This document shows, piece by piece, positions 9,517 to 19,445 of a DNA stretch of 64,000 nt. The notes under the pieces are model-generated. The model was given only the letters and a program-made list of their open reading frames with translations, did not search any database and was not told where the DNA came from. Location of the stretch: contig JBCCGT010000026.1 of the NCBI GenBank assembly GCA_039029135.1, positions 1-64,000 on the forward strand, written 5' to 3'. Positions within the stretch are counted from its first letter, which is position 1, and each line of letters starts with the position of its first letter. The DNA is from JALZVT01 sp039029135. GTDB lineage: Bacteria; Pseudomonadota; Gammaproteobacteria; Pseudomonadales; Azotimanducaceae. Both the position numbers and the translations under genes were made by a program.

Positions 9517-10433
9517 GCGTCCGCGTCCGGTATACCGCGGACGGCGTACCAGACGCCGGGCAGCGATGACAGCAGCTCGATGATCATGTGGCTGAAGCCG
9601 ATCATCACCAAGCGTTCCGCGTCCGCGCCCAGCGGCAGGAACATCGCCAGCAGCAGCCCCTCGCGCACCCCGAGGCCGCCTAGCGAGATCGGCGCGATGA
9701 TAACGATCACCAGTACCGGCACGTACACGAACGCGAGCAGCGGGGCGATGCCCGCGCTGTACGCGTAGAACAGCGCGATGAAGGCGACGCAGCGCAGCGT
9801 CTGTACCACCAGCGACAGGCCGTACAGGCGTACGAAGGATGCGCTCGGGGAGATGTTGTCGCCGATCACTTCGATCAGCTGCGCGAGCTTGGCGGGCGGA
9901 TGGAACCGCGCGATGAGGCGCGTGCCCAGGCGTTTCGCGACAGCGGTCGCCAGCAGGCTCCCCAACAGGGCGACGACCAACAGCCAGCCGACGAGCGGCG
10001 GAATCAGTTCGCCGACGAAGACGAGCGCCAGCACGCCGATGGGCAGAATGGCGATGATGCCGAAGTACTTGTCCAGCAGCACGATGGACAGCGCCTTGCG
10101 CACATCGCGCGCGAATGCATTGAGCTGCCAGCCGCGCACCAGATCCTGAGCGATGCCACCGGGTAGCGCGAACCCTGCCAGCGAGCTGGTCGACAGCATC
10201 GCGAACGACGCGTGGTAGCTGGTGTCGACGCTGAACTCGCGGCCGATCAGCTGCAGCCGCCAAGCCATCAGCAGGCGCACGGCCATGATCGTCGCGAGCG
10301 ACCACAGCAGGCCATCCCAGCGCGCCGAAGCGAACACATCGGCCAGCTCTGTCAGCTCGACCTGACGCGCGATCAGGACGATCAGCAGGGTCGCCCCGAG
10401 AAGCCGGAGACATGTTTTTACATATGCAGGCAT
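9471..10433 (-). CDS. Lysylphosphatidylglycerol synthase TM region / UPF0104 flippase-like protein
   Basis: Polytopic membrane protein with about eight hydrophobic segments. STSSLAGFALPGGIAQDLVR and the late GGLGVREG motif are typical of the lysyl-PG synthase transmembrane family (PF03706), here without the cytoplasmic aminoacyltransferase domain. Such stand-alone forms are thought to flip lipids or support glycolipid synthesis. I chose the ATG before PAYVKTCLRLLG because the hydrophobic protein starts there; a start 57 bp upstream at 10490 is possible. The nearby GT4 glycosyltransferase and NAD epimerase suggest a lipid- or polyprenyl-linked sugar context. The C-terminal end overlaps the convergent oxidoreductase gene. 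Confidence 0.82.
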   Translation of the reverse strand: MPAYVKTCLRLLGATLLIVLIARQVELTELADVFASARWDGLLWSLATIMAVRLLMAWRLQLIGREFSVDTSYHASFAMLSTSSLAGFALPGGIAQDLVRGWQLNAFARDVRKALSIVLLDKYFGIIAILPIGVLALVFVGELIPPLVGWLLVVALLGSLLATAVAKRLGTRLIARFHPPAKLAQLIEVIGDNISPSASFVRLYGLSLVVQTLRCVAFIALFYAYSAGIAPLLAFVYVPVLVIVIIAPISLGGLGVREGLLLAMFLPLGADAERLVMIGFSHMIIELLSSLPGVWYAVRGIPDADAQAAAAESTSEAASS

Positions 10434-10566
10434 GTGGCGGAGTAAGGTGCTCGATCCGGCGATTGTAGAAGGGGCCCGACCGTCGGCCAATGACGCGCGT
10501 CACGCCGGTCACCGCGTCGCCGCAGATAGAATGCGCGGACACTGAAGTTGAGATTGAGACACTAGG

Positions 10567-11637
10567 GTGAGCGAACAGCCAGCCCGCACGGCGATACCGC
10601 AGATCACAGCGTCGGGAGAACCCGAGCGCTCTGCCGTGGCCGGTGGTTTTTGGCACGGCCGCCCGGTGCTGGTCACCGGCGCCGCAGGCTTTACCGGGCG
10701 TCATCTCGTGGGGGAACTGCTGGACGCGGGCGCGCAGGTGTTCGCGGCGCTGCGTCCAGGCGGCAGCGATGCCGAGTTCGACCCGCGGGTGAGCCGACGC
10801 CGGGGCGACCTGCGCTCGGCCGACGACTGCCAGCGACTCGTCCAGGGGATCGACACGGTCTTTCATGTGGCCGCCGTATTTCGCACGGTGGGCGTGACCC
10901 GCGAGTCGTTGTTCGAGTCTCATGTGACGGCCACCCAGCACCTGATTCAGGCAGCCGCCGAGGCGGGCGCGCGCCGCTTCGTTCATACCAGCACGATCGG
11001 GGTGCAGGGTCCCAACCCGCCCGAACAGGCACTGGAGTCCGACCCGGCAGCGCCGGACGACGACTACCAGGTCACCAAATACGAGGGCGAGTTGGCGGTC
11101 GCCGCCTGCGCCGACAGCGTCGGTCTGCCCTTCAGTATCGTGCGGCCATGCGCCATCTACGGCGCGGGCGATGACCGCTTTCTGAAGATCATCCGCCCGA
11201 TTGCGCGCGGTCAGTTCACGATGATCGGCCGCGGCGCGGGCAAGTTTCATCTCGTCCACGTCCGCGATCTCGCCGCCGGGCTCATGCTCGCCGGGGAGAA
11301 AGACGCTGCGGTTAGCGAGGTGTTCACCATTGGCGGCGAACGGGCGCCGACGCTTGCAGCCTTCGTCGACCTGATCGCGCGCCACACCGGCGGCGGCATG
11401 CTGCCGCTGCGCGTGCCGTACCGGCTGGTGTATTGGGCCGGCTATCTCTGCGAAAAGCTCTGTGGGCTGATTGGCGTCGAACCGCCGCTACATCGACGGC
11501 GTGTGAAGTTCTTCGCCAGCGACCGTTCGTTCGACCTGTCCAAGGCGGCATCGCGCCTCGGCTATCAGCCTAGCGTCACGCTCGATGACGGGGTGGGCGC
11601 GCTGGTGCGCTGGCACCGCGAACGCGGCGACATCTGA
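10567..11637 (+). CDS. NAD-dependent epimerase / 3-beta-HSD-like reductase
   Basis: Extended SDR of 356 residues with a GTG start. LVTGAAGFTGRHLV (residues 35-48) binds the dinucleotide, STIGV carries the catalytic Thr/Ser, and Y167-x3-K171 (YQVTK) is the active-site pair. IVRPCAIYGAGD and FHLVHVRDLAAG are shared with dihydroflavonol reductase, hopanoid-associated and 3-beta-hydroxysteroid dehydrogenase subfamilies. It may act on a hopanoid, sterol-like or sugar-nucleotide substrate. Divergent from the flippase-like gene and convergent with the glycosyltransferase, so it is probably its own transcription unit. Confidence 0.85.
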   Translation: MSEQPARTAIPQITASGEPERSAVAGGFWHGRPVLVTGAAGFTGRHLVGELLDAGAQVFAALRPGGSDAEFDPRVSRRRGDLRSADDCQRLVQGIDTVFHVAAVFRTVGVTRESLFESHVTATQHLIQAAAEAGARRFVHTSTIGVQGPNPPEQALESDPAAPDDDYQVTKYEGELAVAACADSVGLPFSIVRPCAIYGAGDDRFLKIIRPIARGQFTMIGRGAGKFHLVHVRDLAAGLMLAGEKDAAVSEVFTIGGERAPTLAAFVDLIARHTGGGMLPLRVPYRLVYWAGYLCEKLCGLIGVEPPLHRRRVKFFASDRSFDLSKAASRLGYQPSVTLDDGVGALVRWHRERGDI

Positions 11638-11651
11638 CCCGTAGCCGGCCG

Positions 11652-12860
11652 CTAGCCGGACTCGGCGGAGCGCAGCTCCGTGGCTGCGCCGATGTTGGCC
11701 GAGATGTGCGCATAGATCGCCAGCAGCTCGCGCCTGAACACCTGTAGGCTGTGTTTCTCCCGCACCAGCCGGCGAGCGCGCTCCGCGATTTCGCTCGCGA
11801 TCTCGCCGTCGTCAAACAACCGATCGAAGCCGTCCGCCATCGCCTGAACGCTGGGTGCGACGAGCAGCGCCTGGGTGTTGTCGACGACCTGGGTGTGAGT
11901 TGGCAGATCGGTCGCGAGCACGGGCTTGCCGGAATCGAGGTAGCTGTACAGCTTGAGGGGCGTGTTGGCACCGCTCGTGCGCGGCGACACCATCACGTCG
12001 GCATAGCCCATCAGCACGCCCAGGTTCTGCACGGGCTGGGGGCCGAGGAAGTGGGCGTTGTCACGCAGGCCCAGGACATCTGCTCGTTGCCGATAGTGCT
12101 CGATACTGGCCGCACTGCCGCCGATGATGATCAGGTGGCAGTTCATGGCGTTCGCGCGCGATGCGGCAAATCCCTCGAGCATGAGGTCGATGCCCTGATA
12201 GCGCTCCAGATTGCCGACGTACATGGACAGGTGCGCGTCCGCGGCCTGCAGTCTGCGCAGCAGTACCGGCGGCTCGGTGTCTATGGGTTCGTAGTAGTCC
12301 AAGAGCGACACGTCCTTGACCACGTAGACGCCGTCCGACGAACCTCGGGTGCGGGCCGCGTCTTCGCCCAGGCTGTCGCACATCGCCACGACGCTGGATG
12401 CGAAGCGCGTGGGGATCGACTCGATGGCGGCCAGCAGGCGGCGCAGCGGTCGCAGCGCGGACCAGCGGTCGACGAGCTGTGTGGTCATGCTGGAATCGAT
12501 ATCGGCCACATAGGGCACGCGGAACAGCGCGCGCAGGAGCAGCGCGATGAAACTGCTCTCCTCGACGGCGTGCACGAGGTCGTAGCGCTCCCGGCGCGCC
12601 ATGCCGATGGCGTCGAACAGCATCAGAAAGTCCAGCCACAGCTTCTTGGCCGAGAAACCGACCTTGATGGCGTCGATGCCGGTCCAGGTACCGACGCGCT
12701 GCACCCTCAGGCCCGGATGGTCGAGGTCCTTGCCGCCTGGAAAGGTCAGGAGATCGATCTCATAGCCCGCAGAGGCGAGGGTCGCGATCGTCATGTCGAT
12801 CGCGATCGGCGTGCCCCGGTCGCTATGGCACGGCTGCGGTGCCAACAACAGAACTTTCAT
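11652..12860 (-). CDS. GT4-family glycosyltransferase
   Basis: GT-B fold glycosyltransferase of 402 residues. The start MKVLLLAPQPCHSDRGTPI and the Rossmann-like second half (YVGNLERYQGIDLMLEGF, LIIIGGS, ANTPLKLYSYLDSGKPVLATD) match family 4 enzymes. The KLYSYLDSGKPVLAT element corresponds to the E-x7-E donor-binding region, with substitutions. It would transfer a sugar from a nucleotide donor to a lipid or glycan at the cytoplasmic face. The frame extends upstream to 12971, but that part is low-complexity and lacks a start with a ribosome-binding site. No other sugar gene is directly adjacent on this strand, so the acceptor is unknown. Confidence 0.88.
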   Translation of the reverse strand: MKVLLLAPQPCHSDRGTPIAIDMTIATLASAGYEIDLLTFPGGKDLDHPGLRVQRVGTWTGIDAIKVGFSAKKLWLDFLMLFDAIGMARRERYDLVHAVEESSFIALLLRALFRVPYVADIDSSMTTQLVDRWSALRPLRRLLAAIESIPTRFASSVVAMCDSLGEDAARTRGSSDGVYVVKDVSLLDYYEPIDTEPPVLLRRLQAADAHLSMYVGNLERYQGIDLMLEGFAASRANAMNCHLIIIGGSAASIEHYRQRADVLGLRDNAHFLGPQPVQNLGVLMGYADVMVSPRTSGANTPLKLYSYLDSGKPVLATDLPTHTQVVDNTQALLVAPSVQAMADGFDRLFDDGEIASEIAERARRLVREKHSLQVFRRELLAIYAHISANIGAATELRSAESG

Positions 12861-13396
12861 GTCTCCCGCGTGCGCTCCCTGTTTGCCGGCCGGCGGACGC
12901 AAGGGAGCGCCGGGCAGACAACGTTGCAGCAGAGTCCGTGCTGGTGGCGTCCCATTCCGCCTGGTCCGCAACGATTTCAGTGTTTTTCTGGTGGCGTCGG
13001 CCCGCCTGCGATCGTGTCCCCCGATCGCCGTCGCGACCGCAGCCAGTGTAGCAGCGTCGTGGGGGTGAAACTCCGGAGCGCACAGCTTTTTACAACCTGC
13101 TTGACTAGTTGCACGTCTCCGCTCGAAAGTGCCTGCTAGGTCGGCGCGCGCTTACAAGATGCCTACACCTTGCGCGACCGCGCGCGGTGCGGCCGTGCGA
13201 TAACGCCTGCGGGCGCACCGATGTCGGATCCCCGCGGTGCTGCGTTGTGGCGAGCCAGCGCAGGTCTGTCGGACGGCTCGACTTTGTTTGGTAACATCTG
13301 GCGGTTTGCGCGTCGCGGTCCTGGTCGGACACAGCTTCGCCACTCTCGAACCGCAAGCGGGTCAGCGCCCCAGCAAGCAGCAAAGCAGTACCACCT
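12861..13396. other. Divergent intergenic region, no gene recognised
   Basis: About 540 bases between the divergently transcribed glycosyltransferase and patatin genes. Reading frames here look like composition-driven open frames without ribosome-binding sites or recognisable protein. It must hold both promoters, but I see no consensus -35/-10 pair, operator-like palindrome or terminator that I would defend. Confidence 0.5.
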
Positions 13397-14830
13397 ATGG
13401 AATCTAGAGCATCAGCCGCGACCTATGAAACCTGGCGCGAAACCGCGCGCCTGACGGACGCGCGCAGCGGCGCCGATCGCTGGAAGGCTGCGGACGCCTC
13501 GCCCGGCTTCGACTACCGCGTTCTGCGCGATCGACTCACCGAACTGCGCCAACTGCGCAGCTCGGGCGACAGTCGCAAGCTCATCTACTACTTCGACGAA
13601 GGCCTGCACGGCAACATGGCCGGCATGGGCGCCCCGTCGCTGTATCGCAAGTCGGCGCTGGGTACCAAACACGTGATCGAGGACTACGTCGCCGAACTGG
13701 TCGCGGGGCTGGACCAGGTCGCCGAGGACGAAACGCTCGATCGCGCAGAGCGCGTCGATTTCTTCCGCCGCGCGCGCCACGCGTATGGCAGCTGTGCCCT
13801 CATGCTCTCGGGCGCGGGTTCGCTCGGCCCCTTTCACTTCGGCGTCGTGCGGGCCCTGGCGCAACAGAATCTGCTGCCGAACATCATCTCGGGCGCCAGC
13901 GCCGGTAGCCTGGTGGCGAGTTTTGCGTGCACCCGGCGCCCCGAGGAACTGGCCGAGGCGCTCGAAAACAAGGCGATCCTCGACCAGATCGAGATGCTCG
14001 GGGCGGTGGACGCGACGGGCGAAGGTTCGTCGGCGCGCATCTCGACCGAGGGTCTGCGCGCGCTGGTCGAGACCTGGATCCCCGACGTGACCTTCGCCGA
14101 CGTGCTGGAGATTTCCGGCCGTCACCTGAACGTATCGGTCGCGCCCTCCGAGCTGCACCAGCAGTCGCGCACGCTGAACGCGCTGACGGCGCCGAACGTG
14201 CTGGTACGCGAGGCCGTGCTCGCCTCGTGCGCGGTGCCCGGCGTGTTTCCGCCGGTGTCACTGCTCGCGCGGGGCCCCGACGGGCGCAAGCGGCCCTACG
14301 TGCAGTCGCGTACCTGGGTGGACGGTTCGGTGACCGACGACATGCCGGTCGGGCGGCTCGCGCGGCTGTACGGCGCCAACTTCTTCATCGCCAGCCAGAC
14401 CAACCCGATCGTGCTCTGGGCGCTCTTGGATCCGCACGCCACCGATCCGTTCTCGCAGTTCGCCGCCATGTCGCGCGTCATGTTCAAGGAGTGGCTGCGG
14501 CGATCTTATCCGCTCGCCATGAACATGGTCCGCAACCACTACCCGCTGAACGTCTGGACGCGCCTTTGGTATGGCGTCTGGTCCCAGGACTACACCGCCG
14601 ACGTCAACATCGTCCCCGGTCGACGCCTGTACGATCCGCGCAAGTTGCTGTCGCCGCTGGAACCCAAGGAGGCCCTGCGTCTCATTGCGGACGGCGAGCG
14701 TTCGACCTGGCCCAAGGTAGAGCGCATCCGGATCTGCACGGCGGTAGGGCGGAGCCTGGATGCCCACCTCGCGGAACTGGAAGACCAGTCGCCGCTCGTC
14801 CGCAGCAGCTCCGGGGCTGCGACCGTCTGA
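13397..14830 (+). CDS. Patatin-like phospholipase with DUF3336 domain
   Basis: Serine acyl hydrolase of 477 residues. The first ~130 residues form the DUF3336 region (RLTELRQLRSSGDSRKLIYY, then LHGNMAGMG). The patatin domain follows: oxyanion-hole glycine segment SGAGSLGPFHFG at about 136, nucleophile elbow GASAG with the catalytic Ser at about 166, and the Asp of the dyad in WVDGSVTDDMP at about 309. Members hydrolyse acylglycerols or phospholipids (yeast TGL3/4/5 share this architecture) and are often linked to storage-lipid turnover. No signal peptide is visible, so a cytoplasmic or peripheral membrane enzyme is likely. The stop lies 5 bp before the ygiQ start, so the two are probably co-transcribed. 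Confidence 0.9.
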   Translation: MESRASAATYETWRETARLTDARSGADRWKAADASPGFDYRVLRDRLTELRQLRSSGDSRKLIYYFDEGLHGNMAGMGAPSLYRKSALGTKHVIEDYVAELVAGLDQVAEDETLDRAERVDFFRRARHAYGSCALMLSGAGSLGPFHFGVVRALAQQNLLPNIISGASAGSLVASFACTRRPEELAEALENKAILDQIEMLGAVDATGEGSSARISTEGLRALVETWIPDVTFADVLEISGRHLNVSVAPSELHQQSRTLNALTAPNVLVREAVLASCAVPGVFPPVSLLARGPDGRKRPYVQSRTWVDGSVTDDMPVGRLARLYGANFFIASQTNPIVLWALLDPHATDPFSQFAAMSRVMFKEWLRRSYPLAMNMVRNHYPLNVWTRLWYGVWSQDYTADVNIVPGRRLYDPRKLLSPLEPKEALRLIADGERSTWPKVERIRICTAVGRSLDAHLAELEDQSPLVRSSSGAATV

Positions 14831-14835
14831 CGCCC

Positions 14836-16989
14836 GTGCGCGCCCTCTACGACTATCCGAAGTATTGGGCGGAGTGCTACGGCACCGCGCCCTTCCTGCC
14901 CATGTCGCGCACCGAGATGGACGAGCTCGGCTGGGATAGCTGCGACATCATCATCGTCACAGGCGACGCCTACGTCGACGCGCCGAGCTTTGGCATGGCG
15001 GTGATGGGGCGCTTTCTGGAAGCGCAGGGTTTTCGGGTCGGCATCATCAGCCAGCCGGACTGGCGTGATCCGGACAGCGTGCGCGTCCTTGGCGAGCCGA
15101 ATCTGTTCTTCGGCGTCACCGCCGGCAACATGGATTCGATGATCAATCACTACACCGCCGACCGGCGACTGCGCAGCGACGACGCCTACACCGCGGGCGA
15201 TGTGGCCGGGCAACGGCCTGACCGGGCGGTGATCGTCTATACGCAGCTCGTCCGCGCGGCCTTCGCCGCCGCGCCGGTGATCATCGGCGGCATCGAAGCC
15301 AGCCTGCGCCGCATTTCCCAATACGATTACTGGAGCGACAGGGTGCGGCGCTCGGTGCTACTCGATTCTGGCGCGGATCTGCTGCTGTTTGGCAACGCCG
15401 AGCGGGCTATCGCGGAGGTGGCCCAGCGGCTCGCCAACGGCGAGCCGATCGAGGCGCTGAAGGATATACGCGGTACAGCCCTGCGGCGTGTGGATCCGCC
15501 CGCCGGCTGGACGGAGATCGACTCGACCCGCATCGACTGGCCGGGACAAATCGACCTGCTGCCCAACCCGTACGAGATGGACACGGCCGCACAGACCCAG
15601 CCGGATGCGCCGCAAGCCGCGGGGGACGCCGGGGATGCGGCACAGCCCGTACGGATCGTGCCGCTGCCGCTGAAGTCGAAGGCGAGCCTGGACGCGGCGC
15701 GTACCTACATTCGCCTGCCGTCGTTTGCCAAGGTGCGCAACGATCCCGTGCTCTACGCCCACGCCTCGCGGGTGCTGCATCAGGAATCGAATCCCGGCAA
15801 CGCGCACGCGCTGGTGCAGGATCACGCCGGCGACGATGTCTGGGTGAATCCGCCGCCGGTGCCGCTTACGACGGCAGAGATGGACTACGTCTTCGGCCTG
15901 ACCTATCAGCGCAGGCCGCATCCGCGCTACGGCGACGCGAAGATTCCCGCGTTCGAGATGATCAAGACCAGCGTCAACATCATGCGCGGCTGTTTCGGCG
16001 GCTGCACCTTCTGCTCGATTACCGAGCACGAAGGGCGGGTGATCCAAAGTCGCTCCGAGGAGTCGATCCTCGCCGAGATCGCCGACATCCGCGACAAGGT
16101 GCCCGGTTTCACCGGCACGATCTCGGACCTTGGCGGGCCGACGGCCAACATGTATCGCCTGAATTGCAAGAGCCGCGAGGTGCAGGAAAAGTGCCGTCGG
16201 CTGTCCTGCGTGCACCCGACGATCTGCAAGCATCTCAACACGGATCACGCGCCGACGACCAAGCTGTATCGGGCCGCGCGAGCGGTGCCGGGCGTGAAGC
16301 GGGTGCTCGTCGCCTCGGGGCTGCGCTATGACCTGGCGGTACGCGACGAAGAGTACGTGCGCGAACTGGTCACGCATCACGTCGGCGGCTATTTGAAGAT
16401 TGCGCCCGAGCACTCCGACGACGCCGTACTCGACAAGATGATGAAGCCCGGCATGGACAGCTACCATCGCTTTAAGGCGCTGTTCGAGAAGTTCTCCCAG
16501 GCGGCCGGCAAGCGGCAGTATCTGATCCCCTATTTTATCGCCGCGCACCCGGGCAGCGACGTGCCGCAGATGCTGGAACTCGCCCTGTGGTTGAAGGCGA
16601 ACGATTTTCGCGTCGATCAGGTGCAGACCTTCTACCCGTCTCCCATGGCCCTGGCCACGGCGATGTACCATTCCGGCCGCAATCCGCTGAAGCCGCTGCG
16701 CTACAAGCGCGGCGAGCGCGTGTTCTCGGCCAAGGCGCTCGACGAGCGGCGGCTGCAGAAGGCCTTCCTGCGCTATCACGACGAGGCCAACTTTCCGCTG
16801 CTGCGCGAGGCGCTCGTCGCCATCGGTCGTGCGGATCTGATCGGTTCTCGACCGGGTCAGCTTGTGCCGGCCGAGCATCGGGGCAGTCAACGCCGGGGCG
16901 CCGCGCAGGACTCTGGACGGCGCCGCAAGACTGGCCGGTCTCGGCCTTCGCAGCCGGCGCGCGGCGGTCAGTGGTCCGGTCGGCACTGA
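14836..16989 (+). CDS. ygiQ: YgiQ family radical SAM protein
   Basis: Radical SAM protein of 717 residues (UPF0313). The N-terminus YPKYWAECYGTAPFLPMSR and the segment WDSCDIIIVTGDAYVDAPSFG match YgiQ closely. The iron-sulfur cluster motif is CFGGCTFC at about 386-393, preceded by KTSVNIMRG. I start at the GTG 5 bp after the patatin stop because the conserved N-terminal block begins there; the same frame runs back to 13927, but only antisense-like within patatin. The C-terminal ~45 residues are Arg/Gly/Ser-rich, as in homologs. The reaction is not established for the family. Confidence 0.93.
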   Translation: MRALYDYPKYWAECYGTAPFLPMSRTEMDELGWDSCDIIIVTGDAYVDAPSFGMAVMGRFLEAQGFRVGIISQPDWRDPDSVRVLGEPNLFFGVTAGNMDSMINHYTADRRLRSDDAYTAGDVAGQRPDRAVIVYTQLVRAAFAAAPVIIGGIEASLRRISQYDYWSDRVRRSVLLDSGADLLLFGNAERAIAEVAQRLANGEPIEALKDIRGTALRRVDPPAGWTEIDSTRIDWPGQIDLLPNPYEMDTAAQTQPDAPQAAGDAGDAAQPVRIVPLPLKSKASLDAARTYIRLPSFAKVRNDPVLYAHASRVLHQESNPGNAHALVQDHAGDDVWVNPPPVPLTTAEMDYVFGLTYQRRPHPRYGDAKIPAFEMIKTSVNIMRGCFGGCTFCSITEHEGRVIQSRSEESILAEIADIRDKVPGFTGTISDLGGPTANMYRLNCKSREVQEKCRRLSCVHPTICKHLNTDHAPTTKLYRAARAVPGVKRVLVASGLRYDLAVRDEEYVRELVTHHVGGYLKIAPEHSDDAVLDKMMKPGMDSYHRFKALFEKFSQAAGKRQYLIPYFIAAHPGSDVPQMLELALWLKANDFRVDQVQTFYPSPMALATAMYHSGRNPLKPLRYKRGERVFSAKALDERRLQKAFLRYHDEANFPLLREALVAIGRADLIGSRPGQLVPAEHRGSQRRGAAQDSGRRRKTGRSRPSQPARGGQWSGRH

Positions 16990-17573
16990 GCAAACGTTCA
17001 GCGAACCGGAAATATTAGATCAGATCTAATTAAATGTCGGGCGTCTGTGCGCGTACGTACTTAATCGTACTTAGGCTTTACTTGTTGGTAACCCTTGCCG
17101 TCGAGACACTAAGTGCGGTGAGTGACGGCGGTAGTTCCAGGGAATCAGGAGCGTAGTTGCCGCGGGACGTAAGACGGCCCAGGGAAGGGCTGTGCTCACT
17201 TCGGCAGCGCCTTGTCGCTTGCACACTCAACCCTCGCAGCAACGGGACAGCGTTACGCCGCGAGGTGCGATCAAGCAGGCAGGCACCGTCGAGGATCAGG
17301 GAGGACGCGTTCACAGGGACGTGACATCCTTCCCGGCGCCGCGCAACCCCTCTTCAAATCGATTCGCCACCGACCCCAGCGGGCAGCCCCAGCCGCGCTG
17401 ACGACGGTCGTTCGTCTTCTGTTGTGCTCGCGTGCGAGCGGCCTCTGCAAGTACCCTATACGGCTGGAAGTAGGGCTGGAAGTGGCTGGTTCGAGACACC
17501 GGGCGTGCCGCGTCGGTTCGCGGTGCGTCTTTAAACCGCGGCAATCCCGTCCAGTCGCTGGGGAGTACACGCA
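16990..17573. other. 584-bp intergenic region upstream of DUF1800 gene
   Basis: Long non-coding stretch that is noticeably AT-richer at its start. It contains the inverted repeat at 17014-17030 and, just after it, two copies of CGTACTTA (near 17054 and 17067). The remainder holds only weak open frames with no start signal or recognisable product. It may carry the promoter and leader for the DUF1800/DUF1501 operon, or an unrecognised small RNA. Confidence 0.5.
17014..17030. promoter_or_regulatory. Perfect inverted repeat ATTAGATC-A-GATCTAAT
   Basis: Seventeen-base palindrome with a single central base, lying in an AT-rich island 25 bp after the ygiQ stop. The symmetry and setting fit a dimeric regulator site, but no regulator gene is adjacent and the regulated gene would be over 500 bp away. 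Confidence 0.4.
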
Positions 17574-19445
17574 ATGCCTACCTGCAGGGTCCTCTGTATG
17601 TTCGGCCGCACATTCGGCTGCGGACGGCGCCCGCGCGTTGGCAGCCTGCTGTGGGTGTCGCTGGTGCTCGGTGGCGCGGCCTCGGTCGCCGCCGCTGAGG
17701 CCGGCGATCGCGCCGCATGGCTGGGCGACCTGACGCCGATCGAGCGGGGTGCCTGGACGGCCAGCGACGCCGCGCATTTGCTCGAGCGGGCGGGTTTTGG
17801 CGCCACGCCCGCCGACGTCCAGCGGCTGCTGCGGCTCGGGCCGAAGCGGGCGGTGCGCGAGCTGTCACGGCCGCGTCGCGGCGCGAGCGCGTTTGTCCAT
17901 TCCGGCATCTTTGATGCTGGGCTCGATCCCTTTCCGCCCAGCCGCCCGGCGACGACCAACGCGGCAAAGCGGGACGGCAGAGCGCTCGGGATAGACGTCA
18001 AGCCGACGGGCAATCGACCGATCCAGCCGATCGTGAACAAGTTTTTCTACTGGCTGCGCGCCTCCCGACTCGAGACCGATCGTGTCGCCTACTGGTGGGC
18101 TAACCGCATGCTGGTCAGCGAGTCGCCCCTCGTCGAGAAAACCGCGTTGTTCTGGCACGGTCACTTCGCCGTCAACGAGGACAAGGTTCGGGACTACCGC
18201 AAGCTGCTGGCGCAGATCGAGCTGTTTCAGGCCGCCGGGCTGGGCAACTTTCGCGATCTGCTGCTGGCGGTGGCCCGCAGCCCGGCGATGCTCGCGTTTC
18301 TGGACGCCGGGGTGAACGTCAAGGATGCACCGAACGAGAACTTCGCCCGCGAGATCATGGAGCTGTTCACGCTCGGCGTCGGGCACTACGGCGAACAGGA
18401 CGTGCGCGAGGCGGCGCGCGCGTTCACGGGGTGGAACTACGACGGCCTGCGGTTTGCGTTTGACCCGGAGCTGCACGACCAGGGCGCGAAACGCTTTCTG
18501 GGCCACGAAGGGCGCTTCGACGGCGAGCAGATCATTGATCTCATTCTCGCCGAGCGTCAGGCCGCCGACTTTCTGGCCGCCAAGCTGTATCGCTTCTTCG
18601 TCCGCGACACGGTTGCGCCTGAGCTGGCGCGCGAGTTGGGTCGGCGGCTGTACGAACTGGACTACGACGTTGGCGGCTTCCTTGCGCTGTTGCTGCGCTC
18701 GAAAGACTTCTACTCGCCGGCCAGCCGCGCGGTCCACATTAAATCGCCGGTCGAGCTTGTCGTGTCGACCTATCGCAAGCTGGGGCTCGGCGCACTGCCC
18801 GGCGTTCCGGACTTCAACGTCGTCACTGGTTCGCTCGGGCAGCGGCTGCTGCATCCGCCCACGGTCGCGGGCTGGTCCGCCGGGCGCGCCTGGATCACAC
18901 CCAGCCTGCTGTTCGAGCGCGGCAACTTCGTCCAGGACGTTTTGTTTCCCGACATCGGCTTCGTGCCGCCTGATCGCTATCCGAACTATGGTGGTGCGAA
19001 CATCGTCGCCGTGCAGGATCGGCTCCGCGCCGGCGAGTCCGTGGCGTCGGCGACGCGGCCCGCAGGCGTCGCGGCAGGCGGGGAAATGGCGGCTTCCAAC
19101 GCGATGGCGGACCAAGACGAGGCCTTTAACACACGGCTGGGATCGATGCGCGGCTGGCAGCTCGCGATCGAGCGAGTCCTGCCGATTCCGCGGACGACGG
19201 CCCGGCTCGACCTGGCGGGTGAGATTCGCGCTGCGGGCGCCGTCGACTGCGCGGCGGTGGTGAACTACTTCGAGCGGCGCTTCTTAAGCGTCGCGCTCGA
19301 AGCCCAGGTGCGGCGCACGCTCAGCGACTTCCTGCTGGCGCAGCTCGGCACAGACGATGTGGCCGCGGCGCTCAGCTACGCAGAAGAGCCGCTGCGCCTG
19401 CTGCTGCATACCATGCTGAGCCTGCCGGAGTATCAACTTGGTTAG
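17574..19445 (+). CDS. DUF1800 domain-containing exported protein
   Basis: Exported protein of 623 residues (PF08811, DUF1800). After a signal-like hydrophobic stretch (SLLWVSLVLGGAASVAAAEA, roughly residues 23-42) come the family hallmarks: AAHLLERAGFGATPADVQ, TALFWHGHFAVN, NENFAREIMELFTLGVGHY and DVREAARAFTGW. The function is unknown; the family nearly always pairs with DUF1501, as here, and is often found in environmental proteobacteria and planctomycetes. The 3' end overlaps the start of the DUF1501 gene by 8 bp, so the pair is translationally coupled. Confidence 0.9.
   Translation: MPTCRVLCMFGRTFGCGRRPRVGSLLWVSLVLGGAASVAAAEAGDRAAWLGDLTPIERGAWTASDAAHLLERAGFGATPADVQRLLRLGPKRAVRELSRPRRGASAFVHSGIFDAGLDPFPPSRPATTNAAKRDGRALGIDVKPTGNRPIQPIVNKFFYWLRASRLETDRVAYWWANRMLVSESPLVEKTALFWHGHFAVNEDKVRDYRKLLAQIELFQAAGLGNFRDLLLAVARSPAMLAFLDAGVNVKDAPNENFAREIMELFTLGVGHYGEQDVREAARAFTGWNYDGLRFAFDPELHDQGAKRFLGHEGRFDGEQIIDLILAERQAADFLAAKLYRFFVRDTVAPELARELGRRLYELDYDVGGFLALLLRSKDFYSPASRAVHIKSPVELVVSTYRKLGLGALPGVPDFNVVTGSLGQRLLHPPTVAGWSAGRAWITPSLLFERGNFVQDVLFPDIGFVPPDRYPNYGGANIVAVQDRLRAGESVASATRPAGVAAGGEMAASNAMADQDEAFNTRLGSMRGWQLAIERVLPIPRTTARLDLAGEIRAAGAVDCAAVVNYFERRFLSVALEAQVRRTLSDFLLAQLGTDDVAAALSYAEEPLRLLLHTMLSLPEYQLG

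Noticed and set aside
11645..11659. CCGGC-CGCTA-GCCGG hairpin between convergent genes as a terminator
   Set aside because: The stem is only 5 bp and there is no U-run on either side.
13927..14835. In-frame extension of YgiQ into the patatin gene
   Set aside because: It overlaps patatin in another frame, is low-complexity and Arg-rich, and the conserved YgiQ start begins at the GTG at 14836.
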